From the NCBI RefSeq assembly GCF_000163295.1, contig NZ_GG700527.1, forward strand, positions 1,705,966 through 1,769,965: a DNA stretch of 64,000 nucleotides, written 5' to 3'. Both the position numbers and the translations under genes were made by a program. Below the pieces are notes generated by a model. The model was not told the DNA's origin and did no database searches. It saw only the letters and a program-made list of their open reading frames with translations. Below, in pieces: positions 1 to 8,552 of the stretch. Positions within the stretch are counted from its first letter, which is position 1. Each line of letters begins with the position of its first letter. Source of the stretch: Anaerococcus vaginalis ATCC 51170 (lineage in GTDB: Bacteria; Bacillota; Clostridia; Tissierellales; Peptoniphilaceae).

Positions 1-30
1 AATTAAAAAGGTAAAAACAGTATATTAAAT

Positions 31-148
31 ATCTGGTGACGATAGCAGAAGGGATACACCTGTTCCCATACCGAACACAGAAGTTAAGCCTTCTAACGCC
101 GATGGTACTCGGAGGGAGACCTCCCGGGAGACTAGGAAGTTGCCAAAC
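31..148 (+). rRNA. rrf: 5S ribosomal RNA
   Basis: The sequence shows the conserved 5S core (CCGAACACAGAAGTTAAGC, then GCCGATGGTACT) and complementary ends: CTGGTG-type 5' end and GCCAAAC 3' end. Length is about 118 nt, normal for bacterial 5S. It is followed at once by a strong terminator, so it is the last gene of an rRNA operon whose 23S gene would lie before the window. Exact ends are uncertain by a few bases. Confidence 0.96.
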
Positions 149-152
149 AATC

Positions 153-178
153 AAGACTAGCATAAGCTAGTCTTTTTT
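153..178 (+). terminator. Terminator of the rRNA operon
   Basis: Perfect 9-bp stem AAGACTAGC / GCTAGTCTT with loop ATAA, followed by a T tract, right after the 5S gene. Confidence 0.93.
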
Positions 179-341
179 GTTGTCTATAAATATAATTTTT
201 TTGATTTTAAATTTATTTTTTGCTTGTATTTTTTATTTTATTTTTTTAATATCTGATTATTTTTATATTTTACATAAGATATTTCTATTCTATTATTTTT
301 TCCTTCATTTTATAATTATATTATAAAAAAAGGAGGTATTT

Positions 342-1058
342 ATGATTGAAAATCAATTACTTTTAAGCTCGGTTTTTATTGCTGGCTTTTTATCGTTTTT
401 TGCTCCTTGTACTTTTTCTTTGATGCCTGCTTATATTGGTATCATTACGGATCAAAGGGGAGAATATAAAAATTTTAAATTTGGAAAAATTTATATAAAT
501 ATTGGTGCTATTATTAAAACTATGACTTTTATTTTGGGTCTTGCTACTAGTTTTGTTATTTTGGGTTTTGGTGCAGGTTTTTTTGGAAAATTTGTTAATA
601 ATAGATGGGTAATTTTTATTGGGGGACTTATTGTGTTTTTGCTGGGTCTTCATCAAATGGAAATTATTAATATTGAAAGATTGAATGTTACTAAGACTGT
701 TAATTTTAAAAATAAGAAAACTAAGGCTTTGGGGACTTATCTTATGGGGCTTTCTTTTTCTTTGGGTTGGACGCCTTGTGTTGGTCCAATTCTTGGAGCG
801 GTTCTTCTTACTTCTGCAAGTAGTGGTAAGGAATTTTATGGGGCTTTTATGATGCTAGTTTATTCTTTTGGCCTTATGGTTCCGTTTTTATTGATGGCTG
901 TTTTATCATCTACTCTTAATAAAAATTTTGATTTTTTTAGAAAGCATCTTATTTTTATGAAACGTTTGGGTGGATTTTTGATAATGGTAATGGGCGTTGT
1001 TCTTATGACTAATCAATTGCCTAATCTTACTTCATTTTTTAATAATTTATTTATTTAG
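342..1058 (+). CDS. ccdA: CcdA-type thiol-disulfide membrane transporter
   Basis: 238-residue membrane protein of the CcdA/DsbD family, which passes electrons from cytoplasmic thioredoxin across the membrane to extracytoplasmic thiol proteins. It has about six hydrophobic segments and the two family motifs with redox cysteines: FAPCTFSLMPAY near residue 22 and GWTPCVGPILGA near residue 145. Length is normal for CcdA. The start follows AGGAGG by a few bases. Only 8 bp separate it from the thioredoxin lipoprotein gene and the next gene is MsrAB, so the role here is to keep the extracellular methionine sulfoxide reductase reduced. Codons are strongly T-ending. Confidence 0.93.
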   Translation: MIENQLLLSSVFIAGFLSFFAPCTFSLMPAYIGIITDQRGEYKNFKFGKIYINIGAIIKTMTFILGLATSFVILGFGAGFFGKFVNNRWVIFIGGLIVFLLGLHQMEIINIERLNVTKTVNFKNKKTKALGTYLMGLSFSLGWTPCVGPILGAVLLTSASSGKEFYGAFMMLVYSFGLMVPFLLMAVLSSTLNKNFDFFRKHLIFMKRLGGFLIMVMGVVLMTNQLPNLTSFFNNLFI

Positions 1059-1066
1059 GAGGATAT

Positions 1067-1618
1067 ATGAAAAAATCTTTAGCAATTCCGTTTTTAGTTA
1101 TAGCTTTTGCTCTTAGTGCATGCTCTAGTGAAAAATCGGCGGATAAAAATATGAATGATATGAAGGATAAAAATATTTCAAGTAATAGTAAGGAAAATAA
1201 AGATAGTGATAATTCTTTGAATCTTGAGGATAGGGACGGAAACAAGGTTTCTTTGGATTCTTTTAAGGGAAAGAAAACTTATATTAAGTTTTGGGCTTCT
1301 TGGTGTCCTATTTGTTTGTCAAGTCTTGGTGAATTGGATGAATTGTCTAATGGTAATGGGGATTATCAGGTTGTAAGTGTGGTTGCTCCTGACCAAATGG
1401 GGGAAAAATCTAAGAAGGATTTTATTAAATGGTTTGACGGTTTGGAATATAAAAATATTAATACTTTGTATGATACGAGTGGGGATTTTATTAAAAAATT
1501 TAATGTTAAATCTACTCCTACAAATGTATTTTTGGATTCTGAGGGTAAGCTTGTCAAGGTTGCTCCGGGGGCTTTGGATAAGGATACTATTAATGAAATT
1601 TTTAAACAGATTAAATAG
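1067..1618 (+). CDS. Extracellular thioredoxin-like lipoprotein (TlpA/Etrx type)
   Basis: 183 residues. A signal peptide ends in the lipobox LSAC, then comes a Lys/Asn/Ser-rich linker to about residue 50 and a TlpA/AhpC-TSA thioredoxin fold. The redox site is WASWCPIC (CxxC) around residues 73-80; the cis-Pro region is KSTPTNVFLD. It is anchored outside the membrane and is expected to carry electrons from CcdA to MsrAB, as the pneumococcal Etrx proteins do. The AGGAGG site upstream and 9-bp gaps on both sides show one operon. Confidence 0.92.
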   Translation: MKKSLAIPFLVIAFALSACSSEKSADKNMNDMKDKNISSNSKENKDSDNSLNLEDRDGNKVSLDSFKGKKTYIKFWASWCPICLSSLGELDELSNGNGDYQVVSVVAPDQMGEKSKKDFIKWFDGLEYKNINTLYDTSGDFIKKFNVKSTPTNVFLDSEGKLVKVAPGALDKDTINEIFKQIK

Positions 1619-1627
1619 GAGTTTTGT

Positions 1628-2797
1628 ATGAAAAGTAAATTTATTTTTGTTTTTTTGATTTGTGCTATCTTTTTGGTGGCTTGTTCTAATAAATCTAAGA
1701 ATAAGTCTAAGGATAATGGAAATATTTCTAGCACAAATGAAGAAATTGGCAAAAAAATTGATGAAATTATTGACTCTAATAATAAGAAAAATTTAAAGGA
1801 AATGGAAAATCAAAAAAATATGGAAAAAGAAAAGGGAAATTATTCTAAGGATGATCTTAAAAAAATCTACCTAGCTGGTGGTTGTTTTTGGGGTGTTGAG
1901 GAATATATGCAAAGAATTTATGGGGTTTATGATGCTGTAAGTGGTTATGCAAACGGAAAGGTTAATAATCCGACTTATAAAACGGTAAGTAGTGGCAAAA
2001 GTGGCTATGCAGAAACTGTGGAAGTAACTTATGATAGTAAAAAAATAAAGCTTGAGGACTTGCTTAATCATTATTTTAAAATAATTGATCCAACTAGCCT
2101 TAATAAACAAGGAAATGATAGGGGAAGTCAATATAGGACTGGGATTTATTATGTGGATGATTCTGATAAGGAAGTTATTGATAAGGTTATGAATTTTCAG
2201 GCAAAAAAATACAGCGAAAAAATTGTGGTTGAAAATATGAAACTTAAAAATTTTACTGTGGCTGAAGATTATCATCAAGATTATTTGAGGAAAAATCCGA
2301 ATGGATATTGTCATATTGATTTATCGAAGGCTAATGAAGTTGTGATTGACCCTGCTAAATACCCAAAACCATCGGATGATGATTTGAAGAGAAAACTTAC
2401 GGATATTCAATATAGGGTTACTCAAAAAAATGAAACTGAATCTTCTTTTTCTAATGAATATTGGGATAATAAGGAAAAAGGTATTTATGTTGATGTAGCA
2501 ACTGGCGAGCCTTTGTTTTCATCAAGTGATAAATTTGATTCGGGTTGTGGTTGGCCATCTTTTTCTAAGCCAATAGCCAAAGATGTTGTGACATATCGTG
2601 AAGATAAGTCGTATAATATGAACAGAACTGAAGTGAGAAGTAGGTCTGGGGATTCTCATTTGGGGCATGTTTTTAATGATGGCCCTGAAGAACTTGGCGG
2701 TCTTCGTTTTTGTATAAATTCAGCTTCGATTAAATTTATTCCACTTAAAGATATGGAAGATAGGGGATATGGATATTTAAAACATCTTGTAAAGTAG
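1628..2797 (+). CDS. msrAB: Bifunctional peptide methionine sulfoxide reductase MsrAB, lipoprotein
   Basis: 389 residues. Lipobox LVAC at residues 16-19, then a charged linker. The MsrA domain begins near residue 80 with catalytic motif GGCFWG (Cys86); it reduces the S-sulfoxide. The MsrB domain (about 245-385) reduces the R-sulfoxide and shows [18 protein letters not shown] and the catalytic RFCINSAS. No zinc CxxC pairs are seen in MsrB. The fused A-B order with a lipid anchor is typical of surface methionine repair systems, and the CcdA and thioredoxin genes just upstream supply the reducing power. The stop lies 6 bp before the response regulator start. Confidence 0.95.
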   Translation: MKSKFIFVFLICAIFLVACSNKSKNKSKDNGNISSTNEEIGKKIDEIIDSNNKKNLKEMENQKNMEKEKGNYSKDDLKKIYLAGGCFWGVEEYMQRIYGVYDAVSGYANGKVNNPTYKTVSSGKSGYAETVEVTYDSKKIKLEDLLNHYFKIIDPTSLNKQGNDRGSQYRTGIYYVDDSDKEVIDKVMNFQAKKYSEKIVVENMKLKNFTVAEDYHQDYLRKNPNGYCHIDLSKANEVVIDPAKYPKPSDDDLKRKLTDIQYRVTQKNETESSFSNEYWDNKEKGIYVDVATGEPLFSSSDKFDSGCGWPSFSKPIAKDVVTYREDKSYNMNRTEVRSRSGDSHLGHVFNDGPEELGGLRFCINSASIKFIPLKDMEDRGYGYLKHLVK

Positions 2798-2803
2798 GGG
2801 ATT

Positions 2804-3544
2804 ATGTATAAATTGTTAATAGCAGATGATGAATCAATCATAAGAAAGGGCATAAAAAATTTAATAGATTTTGAGAGTTTGGAAATTGATCAAGTTTTTG
2901 AGGCGGAAAATGGGAAAGAGGCTGTTGATTTGGCCTTAAAAAACAAGATAGATATAGTTATAATGGATATAAATATGCCTATAGTTGATGGTCTTAGTGC
3001 TAGTAAAAAAATAAAGGAGAAAAATCCAGATTCTTACTTGTTAATTCTTACAGGCTACAATTATTTTGATTATGCCCAAGCTGCTATTAGGGCAAAGGTG
3101 GACGATTATATTTTAAAACCTGTTAGCAAAAAAGATGTAGAATATATGTTAAAAACTGCTGTAAATAAGCTTAATATTAACAGAAAAAATGAGTCTTTGA
3201 AAGAGTATAATGATGAGAATTTAAAGGCAAAAGAATCTTATGAGGATATAAAAAAATATATTGATAAAAATGTATTTTGTGAAGATTTTTCTTTAAATAA
3301 GATGGCAAGCGACATTGGTTACAATAATAATTATTTAAGCAGTTTGATAAAAGAAATTTACGGTTTATCTTTCCAGGATTTATCCAATAAATTGAGAATG
3401 GAAAAGGCAAGGATTTTGCTTTTGACAAGCGATATGAAAAATCAAGAGATAGCAGATGCCGTTGGTATCTATGATGTTTCATATTTTTCTAATAAATTTA
3501 AAAAATATTTTGGCAAAAGTCCAAAACAAATTAGGAAAAAATAA
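2804..3544 (+). CDS. YesN-type response regulator (receiver + AraC DNA-binding)
   Basis: 246 residues. The N-terminal receiver has the acidic pair DDE, the phospho-acceptor in IVIMDINMP (about residue 56) and the Lys of YILKPV (about residue 106). The C-terminal third (about 145-246) is an AraC-type double helix-turn-helix ending in YFSNKFKKYFGKSPKQIRK. It directly follows msrAB and abuts the kinase gene, so it is probably expressed with the redox operon and may control it. The same gene order (ccdA, thioredoxin, msrAB, response regulator, kinase) is known next to pneumococcal TCS09. Target sites were not identified. Confidence 0.93.
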   Translation: MYKLLIADDESIIRKGIKNLIDFESLEIDQVFEAENGKEAVDLALKNKIDIVIMDINMPIVDGLSASKKIKEKNPDSYLLILTGYNYFDYAQAAIRAKVDDYILKPVSKKDVEYMLKTAVNKLNINRKNESLKEYNDENLKAKESYEDIKKYIDKNVFCEDFSLNKMASDIGYNNNYLSSLIKEIYGLSFQDLSNKLRMEKARILLLTSDMKNQEIADAVGIYDVSYFSNKFKKYFGKSPKQIRKK

Positions 3545-5227
3545 ATGAAAAAGATTTTCAAAAAAATAGAATTCAAAATAAGTGCTTGCTTTTTTGTAAT
3601 TTCTATTCTTATAATATCTCTAATGCTTTTTTCTTGGTACAAGCAAAGTTCTTCAAAGCTTATGAAATACGAAAAAGAAGAAACAAGCCAAGAAGTCAAA
3701 AATGCAAGTATTTATGTGGCAAGCTATCTAGAAAAAAACAAAAACCTTGCAAGTCTGTTGGCTATGTCAGCCGAAAGTCAAAATATAATGGATGATAAGA
3801 CGGATTTTAAAAATTTGAAAGACATAATAAAAGTTAGCGAAAAAAGCGATGAATTTATAAAAAAAATTTTCCTAGTTTCTGAAAATGGAAATATTATCTC
3901 AAATGAGAAAGTAAATTTAGAAACAAATAAGGATATGAAAAATATTTCTTGGTATAAAAAACTTATAAATTCAAATAATATGGCATTTGCAAGCAAGGCT
4001 GATTTTTCAAAAATATCTAGCGATTCGTCAAAAAATATAATAAGTATTTCCAAAGAAATTAAAGATAAAAACAACAAAAGATTGGGCTTTGTGGTTATAA
4101 ATCTTTCCTATAAATTTTTGGAAGATTTTTTATCGACAATAAATTTTGGAAAAGATGGCTATGTTTTTATTTTGTCCTCAGAAGAAGAACTCCTTTTTAA
4201 ATCAAAAAATATGGAAGATTTTGGCAAAAAAGATTACGAAAAACTTTTAAAAAAGAGGATGAAACCAGAAAAAATGGATTTTGTTTCATCCAATGTTTTT
4301 ATTCCAAATACCCAATGGAAGCTAGTAGGAATTTCCTTTTCAAACGCAATTTCTAATTTAAAAAAACAATTAATAGAAAGCTCCCTAATTCTCGCCCTAA
4401 TCGTTTTTGTTTTGACTTTGTTAGTGTCGATTTTTGTGTCAAAAAAAATAAGCAAACCAATAATTTATTTGATTGGAGAAATCAAAAAAACCGACAAAAA
4501 ATTATATAAAATAGAATCACTCCCTCAAGCATCAAGTGAAATACAAATCTTAACAAAAGAATACAACAACCTAATAGATAGGATTTTTGTTCTAACAGAA
4601 GATATAGAAAAAAAAGAAGAACAAAAAAGAACCTACCAAGTCAAAGCTCTCCAAAGCCAAATAAATCCACATTTTTTATACAATACCTTGGATACAATTT
4701 TGTGGCTTGTAGAATTTGGCGAAAATGAAAAAGCAATAAAAGTAACCAAAAATTTAGGAATGCTTCTAAGAAACAGCCTAAACATTGACGAAGATTTCGT
4801 AAAACTTGATAAGGAAATAGGGCATGCAAAAAATTACCTAGATATACAAAAAATAAGATATGACAATAAATTTACCTACGAATTTATAAAAAAAATACAA
4901 ACAAGCAGTCTATACGTTCCAAAATTAATACTCCAACCAATAATAGAAAATGCAATTTATCACGGAATAAGAGAAAAAAAATCCAAGTCTTACATTAAAA
5001 TTATAGTAGAAAAAAATCCAGAATATTTAATAATAAAAATAATAGATAACGGACTTGGTCCAAAAGAAAAAAAAGAAAATATTCCAACAAAACTTGGAGG
5101 AATAGGCATGGAAAATGTAAATAATAGGATAAAACTTTTGTGTGGAGAAAAATATAATTTAAAAATGCAAAGAGAAAATGGCGAAACAATAGTAACATAT
5201 AAACTAAAAATAATAAAGGAAATTTAA
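3545..5227 (+). CDS. YesM-type sensor histidine kinase
   Basis: 560 residues. A first membrane segment (about 12-30), a large extracellular sensor of dCache-like appearance, a second segment (about 277-300), a HAMP region, then the His_kinase motif QSQINPHFLYNTLD with phospho-acceptor His near residue 376. The ATPase N box is NAIYHGIREK and the G box is GGIGMENVNNRI. It starts at the base after the regulator's stop, so the two are translationally coupled. Codon endings drift from T toward A along the gene. The ligand is unknown; given the operon it may sense oxidative or cell-surface stress, but that is inference. Confidence 0.92.
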   Translation: MKKIFKKIEFKISACFFVISILIISLMLFSWYKQSSSKLMKYEKEETSQEVKNASIYVASYLEKNKNLASLLAMSAESQNIMDDKTDFKNLKDIIKVSEKSDEFIKKIFLVSENGNIISNEKVNLETNKDMKNISWYKKLINSNNMAFASKADFSKISSDSSKNIISISKEIKDKNNKRLGFVVINLSYKFLEDFLSTINFGKDGYVFILSSEEELLFKSKNMEDFGKKDYEKLLKKRMKPEKMDFVSSNVFIPNTQWKLVGISFSNAISNLKKQLIESSLILALIVFVLTLLVSIFVSKKISKPIIYLIGEIKKTDKKLYKIESLPQASSEIQILTKEYNNLIDRIFVLTEDIEKKEEQKRTYQVKALQSQINPHFLYNTLDTILWLVEFGENEKAIKVTKNLGMLLRNSLNIDEDFVKLDKEIGHAKNYLDIQKIRYDNKFTYEFIKKIQTSSLYVPKLILQPIIENAIYHGIREKKSKSYIKIIVEKNPEYLIIKIIDNGLGPKEKKENIPTKLGGIGMENVNNRIKLLCGEKYNLKMQRENGETIVTYKLKIIKEI

Positions 5228-5242
5228 AAAATTAATAAAAAA

Positions 5243-5475
5243 TGGGCTGTTTCAACAGCTCAGAGCGTAGACAAACCCTCAAGCACGAATATCGGACTTC
5301 AAAAATTGTTGATTTCTAAATTCCAAAATTCTAAAAACGCAAACTTGCTAACGCTCAAACAGTGCGTTTTTTGACGAATTTTAAAATTTGAAATCAAATC
5401 AATTTTTTCCGTATGATATTCTTAGCATGAGGATTTGTATACTTTGTCAACAGTCTGGGCTGTTTCAACAGCTCA
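5243..5475. mobile_element. Insertion element A (193 bp) with duplicated terminator hairpin
   Basis: An identical 20-bp sequence (TGGGCTGTTTCAACAGCTCA) occurs at 5243-5262 and 5456-5475. It is a hairpin, and the right copy is followed by a T run, so it is the terminator of the upstream operon duplicated by an insertion. The body (5263-5455) begins GAGCGTAGACAAA and ends TTTGTCAACAGTC, 10/13 matching as inverted repeats. The interior is one long imperfect hairpin with a nested AAAACGCA/TGCGTTTT stem. There is no coding capacity. Three more elements with these ends occur in the window. Confidence 0.75.
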
Positions 5476-5571
5476 TTTTTTGTGTTTTAATTTATTTAAA
5501 GTTTTAGTTTACTTTTGAAAATCTAGTATGTTAATATATATGTAAAAATATTTAATAATGAGGATAATTTT

Positions 5572-6117
5572 ATGAACTTAACTAAAAAAATTTTTACTAA
5601 TAGGTTAATTTTAAGAAAGGCTAAGATTTCTGATGCATCTTTGGCTTATAAGAATTGGATGGATGATGAGGAAGTTACTAAGTTTTTAAGATGGAAAGCT
5701 CATAAAAATGTTCTTGAAAGTGAAAAAGTTATAAAAAACTGGGTTGATTCTTATAAAAATGATGATTTCTTTCAATGGATTATTGAACTTAAAGAATTAG
5801 CTGAACCGATTGGAACCATTAGTGTGATTTCTATTGATAAAAGTGTTAATTCTTGTCATATTGGTTATTGTATTGGGAAAAAATTTTGGAATATGGGATA
5901 TACCTCTGAGGCTTTTTCTGCTATAATTTCTTTTTTATTTTCTCTTGGTTTTGATAGGATCGAATCTTCTCATGATCCTAATAATCCTTATTCTGGCAAG
6001 GTTATGGAAAGATGTGGTCTTGTTTATGAGGGTAGGTTAAGAAAGGCTGATTATAATAATCAGGGGATTGTTGATTCTTGTGTTTATGGTATTTTGAGGG
6101 AAGATTTTGAGAAATAA
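5572..6117 (+). CDS. GNAT acetyltransferase, RimJ/RimL type
   Basis: 181 residues with the Acetyltransf_3 layout: TNRLILRKAKISD at the N terminus, GTISVISIDKS in the middle, the acetyl-CoA region IGYCIGKKFWNMGYTSEAF, and the closing NPYSGKVMERCGLVYEGRLRKA. Such enzymes acetylate protein N termini, amino acids or small molecules; the substrate cannot be told. A single gene between two terminator-associated insertions. The start follows GAGGAT. Confidence 0.88.
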   Translation: MNLTKKIFTNRLILRKAKISDASLAYKNWMDDEEVTKFLRWKAHKNVLESEKVIKNWVDSYKNDDFFQWIIELKELAEPIGTISVISIDKSVNSCHIGYCIGKKFWNMGYTSEAFSAIISFLFSLGFDRIESSHDPNNPYSGKVMERCGLVYEGRLRKADYNNQGIVDSCVYGILREDFEK

Positions 6118-6203
6118 TTTGTAAATTATTTATTTGGATTAGCTGGGCTTACAAAAATTTAAAAGGCGATAAAAATAATTTATCGCCTCAGAATGAAGAC
6201 AAA

Positions 6204-6226
6204 CCCAGGAAAAATCTCCTGGGTTT
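6204..6226 (+). terminator. Hairpin with T run just inside element B
   Basis: Stem CCCAGGA / TCCTGGG with loop AAAATC, followed by TTTTCT. It would stop read-through from the GNAT gene into the cargo. Confidence 0.7.
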
Positions 6227-6250
6227 TCTAATATTATTAAATTTTTAATG

Positions 6251-6314
6251 AATGTTATAATATCTGGGCTGATTGTTTCTGTTTAACTGCTCATTAAATT
6301 TTTACTACAGACAT
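6251..6314 (+). promoter_or_regulatory. Possible decayed purine riboswitch
   Basis: The order ATAATA, GTTTCT, a TTTAA/TTAAA stem and ACTAC resembles the J1/2, J2/3, P3 and J3/1 parts of purine riboswitch aptamers, and ATGT / ACAT could close P1. The segment between ATAATA and GTTTCT is about 8 nt too short for a normal P2 and the P3 loop does not match. It sits upstream of a purine permease remnant and adenine deaminase, where such a switch would fit. A degraded aptamer or a chance match. Confidence 0.3.
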
Positions 6315-6780
6315 GGCTGTATGTGTATTCGTTTTTATTTTCATGTCTATTTTTAACAATATAGGGACTGTAACAGGCCTTTCAATAAAAGCGGGATTAA
6401 CAGATGAAAATAATGAAGCAAAAGATATGAATAAATCTTTTCTAGTAGATTCTTTAGGAACAATTGTAGCGGGGTGTTTAGGAACAAGTGTTGTGGGAAC
6501 AACATTAAAAACTTCAGCCGGCATAGAAGAGGGAGGGCGAACAGGACTTATGGCAGTGACAAGTGCAGTAAAAGCTATAGATTTTGATAATATAACAGAA
6601 GCTATACCTGCATTTTTAACCTTTATCATAATTCCTCTTACTTACAGTATTGCGGATGGTATTATGATAGGAATTTTATCTTATGTAGTATTAAATATTA
6701 TAACTGGTAAATTTAAACAAATATCTTTACCAATGTATGCTATGGGAATTTTGTCTTTAGTTAAAATGTTATTTTTATAA
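6313..6780 (+). pseudogene. NCS2 adenine/guanine permease, truncated remnant
   Basis: Only about 155 residues remain of a family normally around 430 long. The recognisable part starts at the IFNNIGTVTGLSIKAGL region, the counterpart of the DLFDTIGT motif in AdeP/PbuG-type permeases, so the N-terminal half is missing. The conserved SAGIEEGGRTGLMAV then joins directly to KAIDFDNITEAIPAFLT, skipping roughly 35-40 residues usually found between them: a second, in-frame deletion. It ends 10 bp before ade. A working transporter is unlikely; the pair once formed a purine uptake and deamination unit. Confidence 0.85.
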
Positions 6781-6790
6781 GGAGAGAGAA

Positions 6791-8482
6791 ATGTTAAAGA
6801 GTGATATGAAAGCGAATTTGATAATAAAAGATGTCAAAGTAATAGATGTGTTTCAAAATGAAATTTACAAGGGAAATGTAGCAGTGAAGAATGGAAAAAT
6901 TATTGGCATTGGAGATTATGAAGATGCAGATGAGATTGTAGATGCAAAAGGATCCTACCTATCACCAACTATGACTGACGGACACGTGCACATAGAGTCT
7001 TCTATGGTATCTCCAGCTGAATTTTTAAAATGTTTAGTTGCAAGAGGAGTTTCAACTATAATAGCAGATCCACATGAGATAGCAAATGTGTGTGGGCTTG
7101 ATGGGCTTGAATACATAATAGATGAAACAAAAGATCTACCGGCACATGTATATGTAATGTTGCCATCATGCGTTCCATGTACACCATTTGAAACAAGTGG
7201 AGCTATTTTAAAAGCTTGCGATTATAAAGAGATGATAAATGATCCGAGAGTTTTGGGGTTAGGAGAAATGATGGATTTTGTTGGAACAGTAAATCGCTCA
7301 GAAGACATCTTGGAAAAAATTGACTTGGCTAAAAATAGCAATAAGGTAGTAGATGGACACGCCCCACTTTTATCAGGAAAGGCGTTGGACGATTATGTAC
7401 TAGCTGGTATTTTAACAGACCATGAGTGTTCAGCTGTAGATGAAATGAAAGAAAAGATTCGCCGAGGAATGTACATTCAATTAAGAGAAGGTACAGCTGC
7501 TAAAAATTTAGAAGCACTGATAAAAGGAGTTACAAAAGATAACATAAGTCGTTGTTTCTTCTGTACAGATGATAGACATCCGCAAGACTTGTTAAAAGAT
7601 GGAAATGTAGATAACAATGTGAGAAAAGCAATTAAATTGGGGATGGAACCTTTATATGCAATTAAAATGGCAACTTTAAATCCGGCTCAGTGTTACAAAA
7701 TGGAAAATTCAGGGGCAATTGCACCGGGGTATGTTGCAGATTTCTTTTTATTCGATGATTTGAATAACATAAACGCAAAAGCAGTTTTCATTGGAGGCAA
7801 GAAAGTAGCAGAAGATGGAAAAGTAATAGTAGATTTTCCACAAAAACTTTCTCCAAAGGTACTTTCAAAAATGAATATAAGAGATTTTAAATTAGAAGAT
7901 TTAAAACTTAGATTGAATTCAAACAGAGTCCATGTAATTGAAATGGAAAAAGAATCACTTTTAACTAAGAAAATTATCTGTGATGTAGATGTAAAAGATG
8001 GTTACTTCGAATACTCAGATGACGGAATAAGAAAAATAGTGGTAATTGAAAGACACACCGGAAATTCTGCAATAGCAATAGGATTGATAAAGGGATATGA
8101 TATAAAAAATGCCGCTGTTGGAACTACAATAGCACACGATAGCCATAATTTAGTTGTTATTGGGGACAATGATGAAGATATGCTAAACGTAATAAAGAAA
8201 ATAGATGAGATGAGTGGTGGAATGGCAATATCTTCAAATGGAAAATTAGAAGGGTCTTTAAGACTTGATATAGCAGGCATTATGAGTAGTAAATCAATGA
8301 CAGAAGTACATGAAGAGATCAAGAAATTATTAGAAAAAGCAAAAGAGCTTGGAGTAGGAGATGGAATAGATCCATTTATGACTCTTGGATTTATGGCTCT
8401 ACCGGTTATACCGGATATAAAGATGACAGACAAAGGATTGTTTGATGTAAATGAATTTAAACACATTCCTTTAGAAGTTTAA
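6791..8482 (+). CDS. ade: Adenine deaminase
   Basis: 563 residues, normal length for Ade/AdeC. It converts adenine to hypoxanthine and ammonia. The metal-binding motif DGHVHIESSM is at residues 63-72, followed by ADPHEIANV, VDGHAPLLSG and the CTDDRHPQDL motif. The C-terminal half has the family's GGMAISSNG region. Start follows GGAGAGAG. It is complete, unlike the adjoining permease remnant. Its codon use looks slightly less T-rich than the flanking genes, and it lies inside element B, both consistent with acquisition by transfer. Confidence 0.95.
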   Translation: MLKSDMKANLIIKDVKVIDVFQNEIYKGNVAVKNGKIIGIGDYEDADEIVDAKGSYLSPTMTDGHVHIESSMVSPAEFLKCLVARGVSTIIADPHEIANVCGLDGLEYIIDETKDLPAHVYVMLPSCVPCTPFETSGAILKACDYKEMINDPRVLGLGEMMDFVGTVNRSEDILEKIDLAKNSNKVVDGHAPLLSGKALDDYVLAGILTDHECSAVDEMKEKIRRGMYIQLREGTAAKNLEALIKGVTKDNISRCFFCTDDRHPQDLLKDGNVDNNVRKAIKLGMEPLYAIKMATLNPAQCYKMENSGAIAPGYVADFFLFDDLNNINAKAVFIGGKKVAEDGKVIVDFPQKLSPKVLSKMNIRDFKLEDLKLRLNSNRVHVIEMEKESLLTKKIICDVDVKDGYFEYSDDGIRKIVVIERHTGNSAIAIGLIKGYDIKNAAVGTTIAHDSHNLVVIGDNDEDMLNVIKKIDEMSGGMAISSNGKLEGSLRLDIAGIMSSKSMTEVHEEIKKLLEKAKELGVGDGIDPFMTLGFMALPVIPDIKMTDKGLFDVNEFKHIPLEV

Positions 8483-8484
8483 AA

Positions 8485-8508
8485 AGTAGGTGCATTTGCA
8501 CCTACTTT
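8485..8508 (+). terminator. Terminator of ade
   Basis: Perfect 10-bp stem AGTAGGTGCA / TGCACCTACT with a 2-nt loop, 3 bases after the stop. It runs directly into the right end of element B. Confidence 0.85.
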
Positions 8509-8552
8509 GTCAACAGTCTTAGGCGATAAAAATAATTTATCGCCTTATATTT

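Larger units (their letters stand above)
6164..8545. mobile_element. Insertion element B carrying purine-salvage cargo, flanked by duplicated terminator
   Basis: A 25-bp terminator hairpin (arms AGGCGATAAA / TTTATCGCCT, loop AATAA) is exactly repeated at 6164-6188 and 8521-8545. The inner ends are CAGAATGAAGACAAACCC on the left and ACTTTGTCAACAGTCT on the right: 15/18 and 16/16 matches to the ends of element A. The body (about 6191-8518) holds a hairpin terminator, a riboswitch-like stretch, an NCS2 permease remnant, adenine deaminase and a terminator, but no transposase. The duplicated hairpin was probably the terminator shared by the flanking convergent genes. Confidence 0.72.
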
